The notes: a model not told the origin generated them from the sequence alone. DNA of 64,000 bases from Sva-07 sp963716095 (GCA_963716095.1 CAVQSV010000011.1:62001-126000), one strand, 5' to 3'. Counted from the first letter of the stretch, positions 31,880-41,215 are shown. Numbers and translations: made by a program.

Positions 31880-32389
31880 GTGATCGAGTTCGACGTTCGC
31901 CCCGATCAGCGGGACACCATCTGGCAAAACTTGCGCAGTTGGACACCGCGCCAGTACGGCATCGCTGCGATCGCAGCTGTCGGGGTTGCTGTCCTGATCG
32001 GCGTGCCGACCGATGTGATCCCCAACCCGGTGTTCGGTCGTCCGGTGCCCGTGACATGGTGGTCGTACCCAACGCTGATCGTCACCGCAGTACTCGGCGG
32101 GCTGCTCGCCGCCACCTACGTCCGTCAGCCGGTACCGAACGACGTCGAGCCGATGCAGCTCGACGAACTCGACGCACCGACCCGCACGGGCAGTGTCGCG
32201 GGACTTCTCTCGTTCTTCGCCGTCGGCTGCCCGGTCTGCAACAAGCTGGTGATCGTGGCGCTCGGCACCACCGGCGCACGTCAGTGGTTCGAGCCGCTGC
32301 AACCGATTCTTGCTGTTGCGTCGATCGGCTTGCTCTGGTGGGCGCTTCGCGCTCGGCTCCGCAACGCCGACAGCTGCCAGCTCCGCTGA
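31880..32389 (+). CDS. Membrane protein with a CPVC motif
   Basis: Hypothetical membrane protein of about 169 residues with roughly four hydrophobic helices (YGIAAIAAVGVAVLIGVPT, YPTLIVTAVLGGLLAATYV, SVAGLLSFFAVG, PILAVASIGLLWWAL). A Cys pair sits at the membrane edge in FFAVGCPVCNKLVIV, suggesting a redox or metal-binding role. GTG 31880 is preferred over GTG 31871 because the latter lies inside the inverted repeat described above. No named family is recognised. Confidence 0.7.
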   Translation: MIEFDVRPDQRDTIWQNLRSWTPRQYGIAAIAAVGVAVLIGVPTDVIPNPVFGRPVPVTWWSYPTLIVTAVLGGLLAATYVRQPVPNDVEPMQLDELDAPTRTGSVAGLLSFFAVGCPVCNKLVIVALGTTGARQWFEPLQPILAVASIGLLWWALRARLRNADSCQLR

Positions 32390-32393
32390 GCGT

Positions 32394-33422
32394 TCAGTTG
32401 GCGACGGCGTCGAACTCGGCGAGGACTCGATCGGCCTCAGGATGCGTGGCGATGTAGGCCTCGACGTCGGAGCGCACCTGTGGTGCGGTGAGCGATGGCT
32501 GGTCGACGGTTGCCCAGCGCACCATGCCACCCCAGAACCGGTCGATCAGTTCCCGTCCGGTGACCGTTCCCCCGTCGTTGGTCCGGAAGGTGACCGACAG
32601 GAGTTCGCCGAGATACACGCAGAGTGAGCGGACGTGGATCTCCTCGTCGATGCGGATCCGCTCGATGATCTCGGCCGCCAGCTCGGCGTCGTCACGCCGA
32701 TCGGTGAACACATCGGGCGAGCGCAGGATCGCCTGGGCCTCGGCAAACCCGAGCTCGGCGCGGAACTCGATGATCAGCAGGTTCGCAAGCAGAGAGATCA
32801 ATCCTTCGATCTCCGGTGGAAGCTCCGGCATGTACCGGGTGCCCGCATCGGGTCGACCGATGTTCTCCGGTGGGTCGACATCGGGATACGCATCGGTGCC
32901 GAATGCGAGGTCACGCGCGAGGAACCACATGACGTCGTGGCCGCCGACGCCGAGATCGGGCTGACCGCCCTCATCGAGTCCGTGCGCCAGCAACAGACCG
33001 CCTCCGAGGTGGCCGATCGCCATCTCGGAGATGTCGTCGACGATCACCGGCTGCAGATCCGGGAACGCCACGTCGGCGAGCAGCCGACCGCGGGCTTCGA
33101 TCTTGCCGGTCACCGTCAGCTGGTTCCAGAACCAGCGTCCCATGCCGTTGCGGAGGAGTACGCGCTGCTGGTCGACGTTCACCACCCGCACGCCGGCGAG
33201 GAGCGACGAGTCGGCACCGAACACGTCTCCGCCCCGATCGCGCATGGCACCGGTCCAGGCGTCGAGTGCGCGTTCACGCACCAGCGCCCGTGGCGGCTGG
33301 TACTTGCCGTCGGCGTCGAAGCCGCCGTGGACGCGCTGCCCGAGGATCATGTGCGGCCGGAGGTCGGGGTGATCCCGCATCAACTCGTCCTCGGAATACA
33401 CCAATTGCGTGTCCGTCTGCAT
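32394..33422 (-). CDS. Hypothetical protein with possible ferritin-like helices
   Basis: A 342-residue protein I do not recognise. The N-terminal half is mixed (MILGQRVHGGFDADGKYQPP, RVLLRNGMGRWFWNQLTVTG). The C-terminal half is helical, with LLANLLIIEFRAELGFAEAQ and AELAAEIIERIRIDEEIHVR: the E-x-x-H in RIDEEIHVRSL and the earlier Glu residues resemble a di-iron four-helix bundle. It has no signal peptide. It converges on the CPVC membrane protein. A metal-dependent oxidase is possible but unproven. Confidence 0.7.
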   Translation of the reverse strand: MQTDTQLVYSEDELMRDHPDLRPHMILGQRVHGGFDADGKYQPPRALVRERALDAWTGAMRDRGGDVFGADSSLLAGVRVVNVDQQRVLLRNGMGRWFWNQLTVTGKIEARGRLLADVAFPDLQPVIVDDISEMAIGHLGGGLLLAHGLDEGGQPDLGVGGHDVMWFLARDLAFGTDAYPDVDPPENIGRPDAGTRYMPELPPEIEGLISLLANLLIIEFRAELGFAEAQAILRSPDVFTDRRDDAELAAEIIERIRIDEEIHVRSLCVYLGELLSVTFRTNDGGTVTGRELIDRFWGGMVRWATVDQPSLTAPQVRSDVEAYIATHPEADRVLAEFDAVAN

Positions 33423-33488
33423 GGCCGCACCCTAGGTCGAATCACCATGATCAGGCCCGTCGGGAGAACCGCCTGCCATGATCAGCCG

Positions 33489-34397
33489 ATGCACCCCTCC
33501 AGACGACTCGGCGCGCTGCTGGCTGCAGCAGCGCTCGCGTTCGCGGGAGCCGCTTGCGGAAGCGACGACAACCGGAACGAATTGAGCGCCGAGTCGAGCG
33601 CCGAGTCGAGCGCCGAGTCGTTCCCAGACGAAGTCGACTGCTCTGAAGATGCGCTCACGGGCGGCGACGAGGGCTTTGCGTTCACGTCGGCGTATGTGGT
33701 CGACGACGGAGAACTCGGCGAGCTGTGTTTCGGCGACGACGACCCGGTCATCGTCGAAGCCTGGGACTCCCTCGCCACGATCACGCCACGAGGACAGCTG
33801 GCTGATCTGCTGCTCTTCGCAGGATTCGAGCCCGACGGCGACGCCGAAGCCGACACGCTGGCCTTCGTCACCTCCATCGACGCCGACGGCTCGGCGTTCC
33901 AGATGTCGGTGAACACCGTCGATGCGGTCGCAGACCCCGATGAACTCCTCCTCACGCTGGCGCACGAGTTCAGCCATGTCTTCACGGCCACCTCGAACCA
34001 ACTCGACCGCACCGACGAGGCGATCGACGGCTGCGCCACCTGGTTCAACGGTGAGGGCTGCTACCTGGAGGATTCGCTGATGCTGGCGTGGATCGAGGAG
34101 TTCTGGTCGGGGCCGCTCCTCGACAGCGTCGACCCGATCGAGGACTCCCCCACCGATGCCGATGCCCGCTGCGACCAGGACGAGGGCTTCTTCGGCCCGT
34201 ACGCAGCGACCAACCCCGAAGAGGACTTCGCTGAAGCCTTCAGCGCGTTCGTGTTCGAGCTCGAACCGGTGACCGCCGGCCAAGAAGACCGCCTCGACTG
34301 GATCGCATCACAGCCCGGACTCGTCGAGTTTCGGGATCGTGCGGTCGATGCCGGGTTGACGCCGCTCGACAACAACTTCGTCGTCTGCGGGCTCTGA
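33489..34397 (+). CDS. Lipoprotein with HExxH putative zinc peptidase motif
   Basis: Exported protein of 302 residues. A lipoprotein signal precedes the lipobox (LAAAALAFAGAACGSDD), followed by an SAESSAESSAES spacer and an acidic globular domain. TLAHEFSHVFTAT contains HExxH, and EEDFAEAFSAFVFE downstream could give the third metal ligand. Several Cys (CSED, ELCFG, DGCATW, GCYL, RCDQ, VVCGL) suggest disulfides outside the membrane. ATG 33489 starts the signal peptide. No named family is certain. Confidence 0.75.
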   Translation: MHPSRRLGALLAAAALAFAGAACGSDDNRNELSAESSAESSAESFPDEVDCSEDALTGGDEGFAFTSAYVVDDGELGELCFGDDDPVIVEAWDSLATITPRGQLADLLLFAGFEPDGDAEADTLAFVTSIDADGSAFQMSVNTVDAVADPDELLLTLAHEFSHVFTATSNQLDRTDEAIDGCATWFNGEGCYLEDSLMLAWIEEFWSGPLLDSVDPIEDSPTDADARCDQDEGFFGPYAATNPEEDFAEAFSAFVFELEPVTAGQEDRLDWIASQPGLVEFRDRAVDAGLTPLDNNFVVCGL

Positions 34398-34420
34398 CGA
34401 CCCCCGGGCCGCCACCGGCG

Positions 34421-35227
34421 CTACTCGGGTGCCATGGAGTCACGGGTTGTGTCCGGCCACAATCCGATCAGTTCGCTGAACGCCGAGAGGATCGTCTCGA
34501 CGGTTCCGTCGAGCACCTCTTGCACCTGCTCTGTCGGCGGGTCCGGCGTCGTCGACGTCCACGACTTCAGACGGGTGAGTCCGGGCTGATGCTCGGGAGC
34601 GATGTCGCCCCAGCGATCTGCGCTCGTTTCGCGGTCCGTCGTCCAGGTGCGATCGTGGATGCTGACCAGTCCAGCGACCGCAAACAGCGACTTGCGCGCC
34701 ATCCGTTGAGCAACGGGCCCTGGGTCGTCGCCCGAGTCGAGCGCGTGTCGCCACCGAATGATGTGTCTGCCGAGGTCGCCGTTGAACCCGCGAGCTGCCC
34801 GACGGTCCCCGGCGAAGTCGTGCGTGGGCCGGTGCCCGGAGGGTCCAGCAAGCAGGACGCAGTAGTGGCGGAGAAACACCCGGTTCCCGTACGACTCGTC
34901 GTCGTGACCGACGAAGTCGCCACCTTCGGTGGAACTGATCTCGACGCCCCGACAGGTGTCGGCGAATCGGGTCGAGAGATCTGCACCGATCAGACGTGCA
35001 TCGCTCGGCGTCAGACCGATGGTGAGCAGGTCGACATCGGACACTCCGATCTTCGCCTGACCGGTGACGACCGATCCGTAGGCGTAGACCGACGCTGAGC
35101 CCTCGCGCTCATGAACCATCGCTACCGCGGCTCGATGAATGGGTTCGAACGCTGCGACCACATGTTGGGAGCCAACGCCGGTGCGGATGGCGCCAGACTC
35201 CGACAATCCTTCGAGCGGGTCACGCAT
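34421..35227 (-). CDS. Nucleotidyltransferase-domain protein
   Basis: A 268-residue protein of the NTP_transf_2 superfamily: YAYGSVVTGQAKIGVSDVDL has the G-S-x(n)-D-x-D signature. The remainder is helical (LGRHIIRWRHALDSGDD, RMARKSLFAVAGLVSIHD), like aminoglycoside or tRNA-type nucleotidyltransferases. Substrate unknown. Start ATG 35227. It converges on the HExxH lipoprotein gene, with 23 bases between the stops. Confidence 0.8.
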   Translation of the reverse strand: MRDPLEGLSESGAIRTGVGSQHVVAAFEPIHRAAVAMVHEREGSASVYAYGSVVTGQAKIGVSDVDLLTIGLTPSDARLIGADLSTRFADTCRGVEISSTEGGDFVGHDDESYGNRVFLRHYCVLLAGPSGHRPTHDFAGDRRAARGFNGDLGRHIIRWRHALDSGDDPGPVAQRMARKSLFAVAGLVSIHDRTWTTDRETSADRWGDIAPEHQPGLTRLKSWTSTTPDPPTEQVQEVLDGTVETILSAFSELIGLWPDTTRDSMAPE

Positions 35228-35280
35228 CCGAGAAGTTCAACAGCGGCTGGTTGATGCCTTCGGGTCAGAGTCTCGCCGAT

Positions 35281-35748
35281 TCAACCGCGCCCGACGAGGC
35301 GCCAGTTCGCCCGGACGACGGTCTCGCGCTCGGCGCGTCGCACCCGCAGGATCTCGACACCCCGGTCGCGTAGTTCGCGCTGGGCGGGGTCGGCCATACA
35401 GGCTTCGATCGCACAGGACAGCGCCTCCGACATGAGGTTGTAGTCGAGCACCAGATCGTCCAGGGCAAGCGACCCACTGCGACCGGAGCGACCAGCGTCG
35501 AGCGCAGCGCTCGTGGCTGCGTCGTCCGTCGCTGCGGCGACGTCGGCTGCGTACGCCTCGATCTCGTCGATCTCCTCGACCATCCAGGCGATCTCCGAGC
35601 CGGATCGGACTGCGCACTGTTCGAGGATGATGTCGATCTGCTCGAGCGCGACCTGCGCCGTGGCACTGTGGACCTCGGGTTCGACCACTGTGGTGAGCTC
35701 GTGACGGACGTCGCGCAGGAGCTGTGCGGTCGTGGGACGGACGATCAT
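35281..35748 (-). CDS. Helical hypothetical protein coupled to the kinase gene
   Basis: A 155-residue, mostly helical protein (TAQLLRDVRHELTTVVEPEV, TAQVALEQIDIILEQCAV, MVEEIDEIEAYAADVAAAT). Its ATG overlaps the TGA of the phosphotransferase gene (ATGA) and AGGAG lies within the end of that gene, so the two are translationally coupled. I do not recognise the family; a helper or accessory role for the kinase-like enzyme is inferred from coupling only. Confidence 0.75.
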   Translation of the reverse strand: MIVRPTTAQLLRDVRHELTTVVEPEVHSATAQVALEQIDIILEQCAVRSGSEIAWMVEEIDEIEAYAADVAAATDDAATSAALDAGRSGRSGSLALDDLVLDYNLMSEALSCAIEACMADPAQRELRDRGVEILRVRRAERETVVRANWRLVGRG

Positions 35749-36809
35749 GATGGAGCTCCTTCGGCGGCGGCTGCCATCGCATCGAAAGCTGCCTGCATCC
35801 CAGTGATGGCGTTGATGAAGTTGTCGTGGCCGAACGAGATCGACCCGATCTGCAGTGCGGTCATCGCTCCGGAGTTCTCACCCAGTGCGAACTTGTCGAG
35901 CTGATTGCAGATCGTGCCGAGGATCTTGATCGACGACAAGACGGTGAAGTAGCCGACGGTGAGCTGGTTGACCTCGACCTCGCCGAACCCCGTTGCGTCT
36001 CGATAGGCGGCCAGGAACGCTTCTGGGTCGGACTCGTACAGATTCGGACCAGCGGCGGTGGAGTAGATGTTGTACCAACCGAGGTCCTCGCGGGGATCGC
36101 CGATTGCTGCGAACTCCCAGTCGACCACCTGGTAGTTGCCATCGTGGTCGATCATCACGTTCGGGGCCTGCGGATCGCCGTGGGTCAGGCGCAACGGCAG
36201 CGGGGGCGGCTTGTTGGCCTCGAGCCAGGCTGCGATGTACCGCCAGGTCGGATTGCTGTTCACGCTCGCGCCCTCGTACCGGCGCCACGTTGCGATCAAT
36301 TCGTCGATCCGGGCATCCCAGCTGTCTGGGCGAGGCATTGCGTCGGGAAGCTGCTCAGGTGTGATCGTGTGGATCTGACCCCACTGCCGGGCGAGTCGGG
36401 TCGGGTGGTCGCCGAACTCGACCATGTCCTCGATCAGCGACTGGAGCGAGCCACCCGTGACGTGATCCATCACGATCGCCTTGGTGCCGAGGTGCTCGCC
36501 CGACCCGTCGTAGTAGCGCGCCGGCGGGATCGGGATCACGCCCATCTCGGTCAGCGCGTTGAGCACCGCCCACTCGTGATCGCGATCGGTCTCGATCATC
36601 GAGTGCCCGGCAGGCGGATCACCACGCAACACCACGGTCTCCTCGAGCGTCACGCTGTCGCTCGTGTAGCGGACACGGGCTCTGGCCATCGACCGGCTGT
36701 AACCACCGGCCATCTCCTCGTACTCGGTCACCTCGATCGACTCGACGTCGTCTCGATGCAGTTGCAGGAACGCTGCCAAACGTGCCGGCATCAGCTCGGT
36801 CTCATGCAT
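35745..36809 (-). CDS. Aminoglycoside-phosphotransferase-family kinase
   Basis: About 354 residues of the APH/choline-kinase fold. The N-lobe has EMAGGYSRSMARARVRY and a Lys/Arg-poor ATP loop with VVLRGDPPAGH; KAIVMDHVTGGSLQSLI is the hinge. The catalytic loop LRLTHGDPQAPNVMID (H-G-D-x4-N) and the metal-binding QVVDWEFAAIGDP are intact. It resembles the FadE36-type or macrolide-kinase-like proteins of actinobacteria that probably act on acyl or small-metabolite hydroxyls. ATG 36809 has a GGGGGTG site. It is divergent from the histidine phosphatase gene. Confidence 0.87.
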   Translation of the reverse strand: MHETELMPARLAAFLQLHRDDVESIEVTEYEEMAGGYSRSMARARVRYTSDSVTLEETVVLRGDPPAGHSMIETDRDHEWAVLNALTEMGVIPIPPARYYDGSGEHLGTKAIVMDHVTGGSLQSLIEDMVEFGDHPTRLARQWGQIHTITPEQLPDAMPRPDSWDARIDELIATWRRYEGASVNSNPTWRYIAAWLEANKPPPLPLRLTHGDPQAPNVMIDHDGNYQVVDWEFAAIGDPREDLGWYNIYSTAAGPNLYESDPEAFLAAYRDATGFGEVEVNQLTVGYFTVLSSIKILGTICNQLDKFALGENSGAMTALQIGSISFGHDNFINAITGMQAAFDAMAAAAEGAPS

Positions 36810-36892
36810 GTTCACCCCCAGGTTCGAACGCTCGTACCGTAGCGGTGCACCGAGCACCGAGCCGAGTCGACATCGCCGATACCCTGCGCCCG

Positions 36893-37573
36893 ATGGCCGA
36901 GAGCGACACGACCACGACCCGACTCGTACTGATCCGTCACGGAGAGTCCAACGTGACGGTCAACCGGGTGATCGGTGGCCACCGCAGCTGCAGCGGCCTG
37001 TCCGACCTGGGCCGCCAGCAGGCGGAACGACTTCGCGAACGGTTGGCCACCACCGGCGAGCTCTCCGCCGACGTCTTGATCGCGAGCAACTACCCGAGAG
37101 CGATCGAAACTGCCGAAGCCATCGCGCCGGCGTTCGCTGGGCTCTCGATGGTGATCGACGAAGGCTTCGGCGAGCACGACCCAGGGCCAGAAATCGACGG
37201 CATGACCTTCGATGCCTACGTCGAACGGTTCGGCACGCCGGACTGGACGGACCCCGACGTGGAGATCTTTCCTGGTGGGGAGACGACCACCGCATTCCAC
37301 GCACGAGTCGGCACCGCATTGCAGTCCGCTGTCGAGGGGTACCGAGGTGCCACCGTGGTCATCTCGTGCCACGGCGGCGTCATCGATGCCACGTTTCGCC
37401 AGTTGCTCCGCGCCCCGATCACCGGTGGGTTCGAGCTGCACACGCTGAACACCTCGGTGACCGAATTCGTGTCGGTGGCATCGGGTGACTGGCGTCTGCA
37501 GCGCTACAACGACGTCGCTCACTTGCACGGGCTCCCGACGGAAACGCCGAGGGTCGCACCCGCTCCGTCGTGA
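36893..37573 (+). CDS. Histidine phosphatase family protein
   Basis: A 226-residue member of the phosphoglycerate-mutase superfamily. RLVLIRHGESNVTVNRVIGG carries the catalytic RHG, SNYPRAIETAEAIA the second Arg, and VVISCHGGVIDATF the second catalytic His. The dimensions fit a small-molecule phosphatase rather than a true mutase. ATG 36893 is chosen as the start right before the first strand. The stop overlaps the GTG of the next gene (GTGA), so the two are coupled. Confidence 0.92.
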   Translation: MAESDTTTTRLVLIRHGESNVTVNRVIGGHRSCSGLSDLGRQQAERLRERLATTGELSADVLIASNYPRAIETAEAIAPAFAGLSMVIDEGFGEHDPGPEIDGMTFDAYVERFGTPDWTDPDVEIFPGGETTTAFHARVGTALQSAVEGYRGATVVISCHGGVIDATFRQLLRAPITGGFELHTLNTSVTEFVSVASGDWRLQRYNDVAHLHGLPTETPRVAPAPS

Positions 37574-38469
37574 CGCGCCCGCAGCGTGGGCGAACTTCCG
37601 TGTTCGGAACGGTGCGCGAGCTCACCCGCGAGGCCATCGACGACAACGCAGTCGACGCAGCTGCAAGCGTTGCGTTCTGGTTGTTGCTCAGCCTTCCGGC
37701 GACCCTGCTCGCCGGGCTGGCGACGCTGTCGCTGCTCGGCGACGAGGCGACTGCAGAGCTGCGTCGCCTGACGTTCGAATTCGTCGACCGGGTGTTCACC
37801 AGCGAAGCCGACGAACTCCGAACCGCGATCGACGGGATCTTCGACCAGAACAAGGCGGGGTTGTTCTCGGTGTCGTTGCTGTTGGCGTTGGTGACCGTGT
37901 CGCGCGGGTTCGCGGGACTGATACGTGCTCTCGACGTGGTCTACGACATCGACGAATCGCGGGGTTTCGTCCGATTGCGTCTCGCGTCGCTCGGACTCGG
38001 CTTCGGGACGATCGCCACGGTGGCGCTGTCGACCTGGCTCTGGAGTCTGTCGGCCGGTGCCGGGGTGCCCCTGATCCTGCGGGTCGTTGCGGCGCTGGTG
38101 GTGCTGGTCGTGTGGGCAGCCACGATCTTCCACGTCGGGCCGAACCACCACACCCCGTGGCGCTATGACGTGCCCGGTGCCGCATTTGCGGCGGTTGGTT
38201 GGTTCATCGTGTCGGTCGGCTACGGCTGGTACATCCAGCTCGCCGGTGGTGGCAACGCCGTGCTCGGCATTGCGGGGGCGATCCTGCTCGGCATGACGTG
38301 GTTCTGGATCGTCTGCTTGATCCTGCTGGTCGGCGGAGAGCTGAACGAGATCGTGGCCCGACGCGCCGGCGTCGTCGGCGAGAGTCGGCGGATCCTCCCC
38401 TCCGTCGACCCGGTGGCCAAACTGCAGGCCGCACTCCGCAGGAACGATCCGGACCGTCATGACGACTGA
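37570..38469 (+). CDS. YihY/BrkB family membrane protein
   Basis: About 299 residues with six predicted membrane segments and family motifs AAASVAFWLLLSLPATLLAG, GFAGLIRALDVVYDIDE and the C-terminal GGELNEIVARRA. Members were once called ribonuclease BN; the function remains unclear (membrane transport or envelope). GTG 37570 overlaps the phosphatase stop, and the MFS gene starts inside its last codons, giving a three-gene coupled unit. Confidence 0.93.
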   Translation: MTRPQRGRTSVFGTVRELTREAIDDNAVDAAASVAFWLLLSLPATLLAGLATLSLLGDEATAELRRLTFEFVDRVFTSEADELRTAIDGIFDQNKAGLFSVSLLLALVTVSRGFAGLIRALDVVYDIDESRGFVRLRLASLGLGFGTIATVALSTWLWSLSAGAGVPLILRVVAALVVLVVWAATIFHVGPNHHTPWRYDVPGAAFAAVGWFIVSVGYGWYIQLAGGGNAVLGIAGAILLGMTWFWIVCLILLVGGELNEIVARRAGVVGESRRILPSVDPVAKLQAALRRNDPDRHDD

Positions 38470-39784
38470 CGCACCGCCATCGGAACAGCGCGAGGAACAA
38501 ACTGCCAGGACAGGCGATCGATGGCCATTCGACCCGTCGAAGGTGCCGTTCTACTACGGCTGGGTCGTGGTGGTCGTCGGCAGTATCGGTGTGCTCGCGT
38601 CGGTGCCCGGACAGACCGCCGGGGTCAGCGTGTTCACCGACGAACTCACCGCCACGACGGGCCTCACCCGGTTGCAGTTGTCGATCGCATATCTGATCGG
38701 CACCGGCTCGAGCGGGTTCCTGCTCCCCCGAGCTGGGCGCGCACTCGATCGCTACGGATCTCGGCGTGTCGGTCTCGTCGCGGTCGGAGGTCTGGCGCTG
38801 ACCCTGGTCGGGTTGAGCATGGTCGGGCCGATGACCACGGCGCTCGGCCTCGTCGCGATGAGCGTCGGATTCGGCTGCCTCCGATTCACCGGCCAAGGGC
38901 TGCTGACGCTGTCGTCTCGCACGATGGTGTCGCAGTGGTTCGAACGGCGACGGGGCCTCGTGTCCTCCGCGTCCAACGCCGTGATGAGCTTCGCCTTCGC
39001 TGCGAGCCCTGCGCTGCTGCTGGCGCTGATCGACATCGACGGATTCCGCACTGCGTGGCGGATCCTCGCCGTGATCCTCGTGGTGGTGATCGGCTCCATC
39101 GTGTTGCTCCTGTTCCGCGACAGCCCGGAGACATCGGGGCTCCAGATCGACGGCGGCCTCGCCGCACCGGTTGCGCCCGGTGACGCGCGGCTGGCGATCG
39201 GAAGCGACCACGACGCAACACGCGACGAGGTCGTGCGCGACCTGCGCTTCTGGGCAGTGGCGATCCCCGTCGTCGCCATGGCCTCGACGTCGACCGCCCT
39301 CACGTTCCACATCCTCGACTACGGCGCCGAACTCGGCATCGCCGATGACCGGATCGTGCAGATCTTCCTTCCGATCGCGTTCGTGTCCGTCCCGATCACC
39401 CTGCTCGGAGGCTGGCTGATCGACACGATCTCGCCGCTCTACATTGCGGCGGCGATGTCGGCGGTGCAGGTCGTGATGTACCTCACGGTGACGATGCTCG
39501 ATCGACCGGTCGCCGCCGTGATCGCGATCGTTGCGTGGGGCGTCGCCCAAGGCTGCTATGCGCCGCTGACATCGGCTGCACTCCCGCGACTGTTCGGACG
39601 ACGCCACCTCGGAGCGATCGCCGGACTACAGATGAGCGCCATGGTGATCGGCAGCGCCATCGGCCCCGCACTCTTTGCACTGATCGATTCGATCGGTGGG
39701 AGCTATCGCCCGGCGTTGGTGCTCAGCTCGGCGCTCCCCGCCGCCGGCGTGGCTGCGGCGCTGATCGCCCATCGTCGGCACTGA
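38459..39784 (+). CDS. MFS transporter
   Basis: A 441-residue major-facilitator protein with about twelve membrane helices. It starts after a charged N-terminus (YYGWVVVVVGSIGVLASVPG) and has the loop motif RAGRALDRYGSRRVGLVAV between helices 2 and 3. It is similar to the monocarboxylate/oxalate-formate antiporter-like branch. The substrate is unknown. It is coupled by a ten-base overlap to the BrkB-like gene. Confidence 0.9.
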   Translation: MTTDAPPSEQREEQTARTGDRWPFDPSKVPFYYGWVVVVVGSIGVLASVPGQTAGVSVFTDELTATTGLTRLQLSIAYLIGTGSSGFLLPRAGRALDRYGSRRVGLVAVGGLALTLVGLSMVGPMTTALGLVAMSVGFGCLRFTGQGLLTLSSRTMVSQWFERRRGLVSSASNAVMSFAFAASPALLLALIDIDGFRTAWRILAVILVVVIGSIVLLLFRDSPETSGLQIDGGLAAPVAPGDARLAIGSDHDATRDEVVRDLRFWAVAIPVVAMASTSTALTFHILDYGAELGIADDRIVQIFLPIAFVSVPITLLGGWLIDTISPLYIAAAMSAVQVVMYLTVTMLDRPVAAVIAIVAWGVAQGCYAPLTSAALPRLFGRRHLGAIAGLQMSAMVIGSAIGPALFALIDSIGGSYRPALVLSSALPAAGVAAALIAHRRH

Positions 39785-39829
39785 CGCCACAGTGCTACCG
39801 TCCGGGCTCGATCGACAAGAGGGAGACCG

Positions 39830-40363
39830 ATGGTGGGAGTGCTGGAACAACTCGGCTACGAGCTGCGGCCGCCGAATGCAGCGCAACGCCTCACGCAGAA
39901 GGTGACGGCGAGCCGCCCCGGAGCCTGGACGGCGCAGCGGGTGTTGTACCCGTTCGACAAGGTGGTGTTCCGATCCACCAAGGGTCGAGCGACGGTGGCG
40001 AGCCTGACCGCCGGACTTCCCGTGATCATGCTGACGACCACGGGAGCGAAGTCCGGCGAGCAACGCACGATGCCGCTCGTCGGAACCCCATACGGTGACG
40101 ACATCGCCATCATCGGCTCGAACTACGGCCAGGAACGGACCCCGGGCTGGGTGTACAACCTCGAGGCCGATCCGGCAGCCACCGTGACGTACCGCGACGT
40201 TGCGGTCGACGTGATCGCCCGACAGCTCGACGCCGACGAAGCCGACCGGGTGTTCGAAGCTGCAGCAAAGAACTACGCCGGCTACGGGCACTACCGTCAA
40301 CGTGCAGATCATCGCGAGATCAAGGTCTTTGCGCTGGGAGCAGTCGACACGCTGTCGGGCTGA
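39830..40363 (+). CDS. Deazaflavin (F420)-dependent nitroreductase-family protein
   Basis: A 177-residue DDN-type split-barrel protein: VIMLTTTGAKSGEQRTMPLV, IIGSNYGQERTPGWVYNLEA and NYAGYGHYRQRADHREIKVF. The GAKSG and NLEA-type motifs fit the F420-binding family of actinobacteria. Substrates vary (nitroimidazoles, quinones, lipids). Start ATG 39830. It is followed by an SDR and a hydrolase in the same direction with short gaps, perhaps one transcript. Confidence 0.92.
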   Translation: MVGVLEQLGYELRPPNAAQRLTQKVTASRPGAWTAQRVLYPFDKVVFRSTKGRATVASLTAGLPVIMLTTTGAKSGEQRTMPLVGTPYGDDIAIIGSNYGQERTPGWVYNLEADPAATVTYRDVAVDVIARQLDADEADRVFEAAAKNYAGYGHYRQRADHREIKVFALGAVDTLSG

Positions 40364-40381
40364 TCGACATCAGGGGCGTTC

Positions 40382-41215
40382 ATGGAGCAACACACGATCT
40401 TCATCACGGGCGCAGCGAGCGGCATCGGTCGGGCCACGGCGAAGCGCTTTCACGCCGAAGGATGGTTCGTGGGTGGGTACGACGTCGACGAGGGAGCCCT
40501 CGAGGGGCTGCGTGCCGAACTCGGAGACCGCTGCCTCACCGGTGTCCTCGACGTCACCTCCAAGCAGGCCTTCGACGCGGCGATGGCCCGATTCTCAGAG
40601 GCGACCGACGGGCGACTCGACGTGATGTTCAACAATGCCGGCATCGCCATCGGCGGACTGTTCGACGACGTGCCGTTCGAACAGTCGATGCGGGTGGTCG
40701 ACGTCAATCTCGTCGGCGTCCTGGCCGGCATTCACGCAGCGATCCCGCTGCTTCGCCAGACGCCCGGGTCGCTGTGTCTCACCACGTCGTCGTCGGCGGC
40801 AACGTTCGGGGCAGCAGGGTTGGCCGTGTACTCGGCGACCAAGTATGCGGTGAAGGGCTTGACCGAAGCGCTCAGCGTCGAACTCGCCCGCTACGGGTGC
40901 CGGGCGGCGGACATCTCGCCGGGAATCATCGACACCCCGTTGTGGGACGCGACGCTGTACTCGTCCGACGGTGCCGAGCAGCCGTTCCCGAACATGGCTC
41001 GTGCCAACGTCGATCGCACCGACGCAAGTCGAACACTGCCGCCAGACGACGTCGCAGCGTGCGCGTGGGAGGCCTACCACGCCGACCGGATCCACTGGTA
41101 CGTACCTCCTGAGCTGGTGGAACGCGACCGTGCCAAAGCTGCCGACCCGGAACGGCTCCGCGACGAGATGATCGGTCGACGGCCGTCGGACTCGTCAGCG
41201 CAGCAGGATCGGTGA
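40382..41215 (+). CDS. Short-chain dehydrogenase/reductase
   Basis: Classical SDR of 277 residues: cofactor motif FITGAASGIGRATAKRF, NNAG in VMFNNAGIAIGG, and the catalytic Ser-Tyr-Lys in TTSSSAATFGAAGLAVYSAT KYAVKG. The Asp ending strand 2 (GGYDVDE) suggests NAD(H) preference. The substrate is unknown. The next gene begins in its stop codon (GTGA). Confidence 0.93.
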   Translation: MEQHTIFITGAASGIGRATAKRFHAEGWFVGGYDVDEGALEGLRAELGDRCLTGVLDVTSKQAFDAAMARFSEATDGRLDVMFNNAGIAIGGLFDDVPFEQSMRVVDVNLVGVLAGIHAAIPLLRQTPGSLCLTTSSSAATFGAAGLAVYSATKYAVKGLTEALSVELARYGCRAADISPGIIDTPLWDATLYSSDGAEQPFPNMARANVDRTDASRTLPPDDVAACAWEAYHADRIHWYVPPELVERDRAKAADPERLRDEMIGRRPSDSSAQQDR

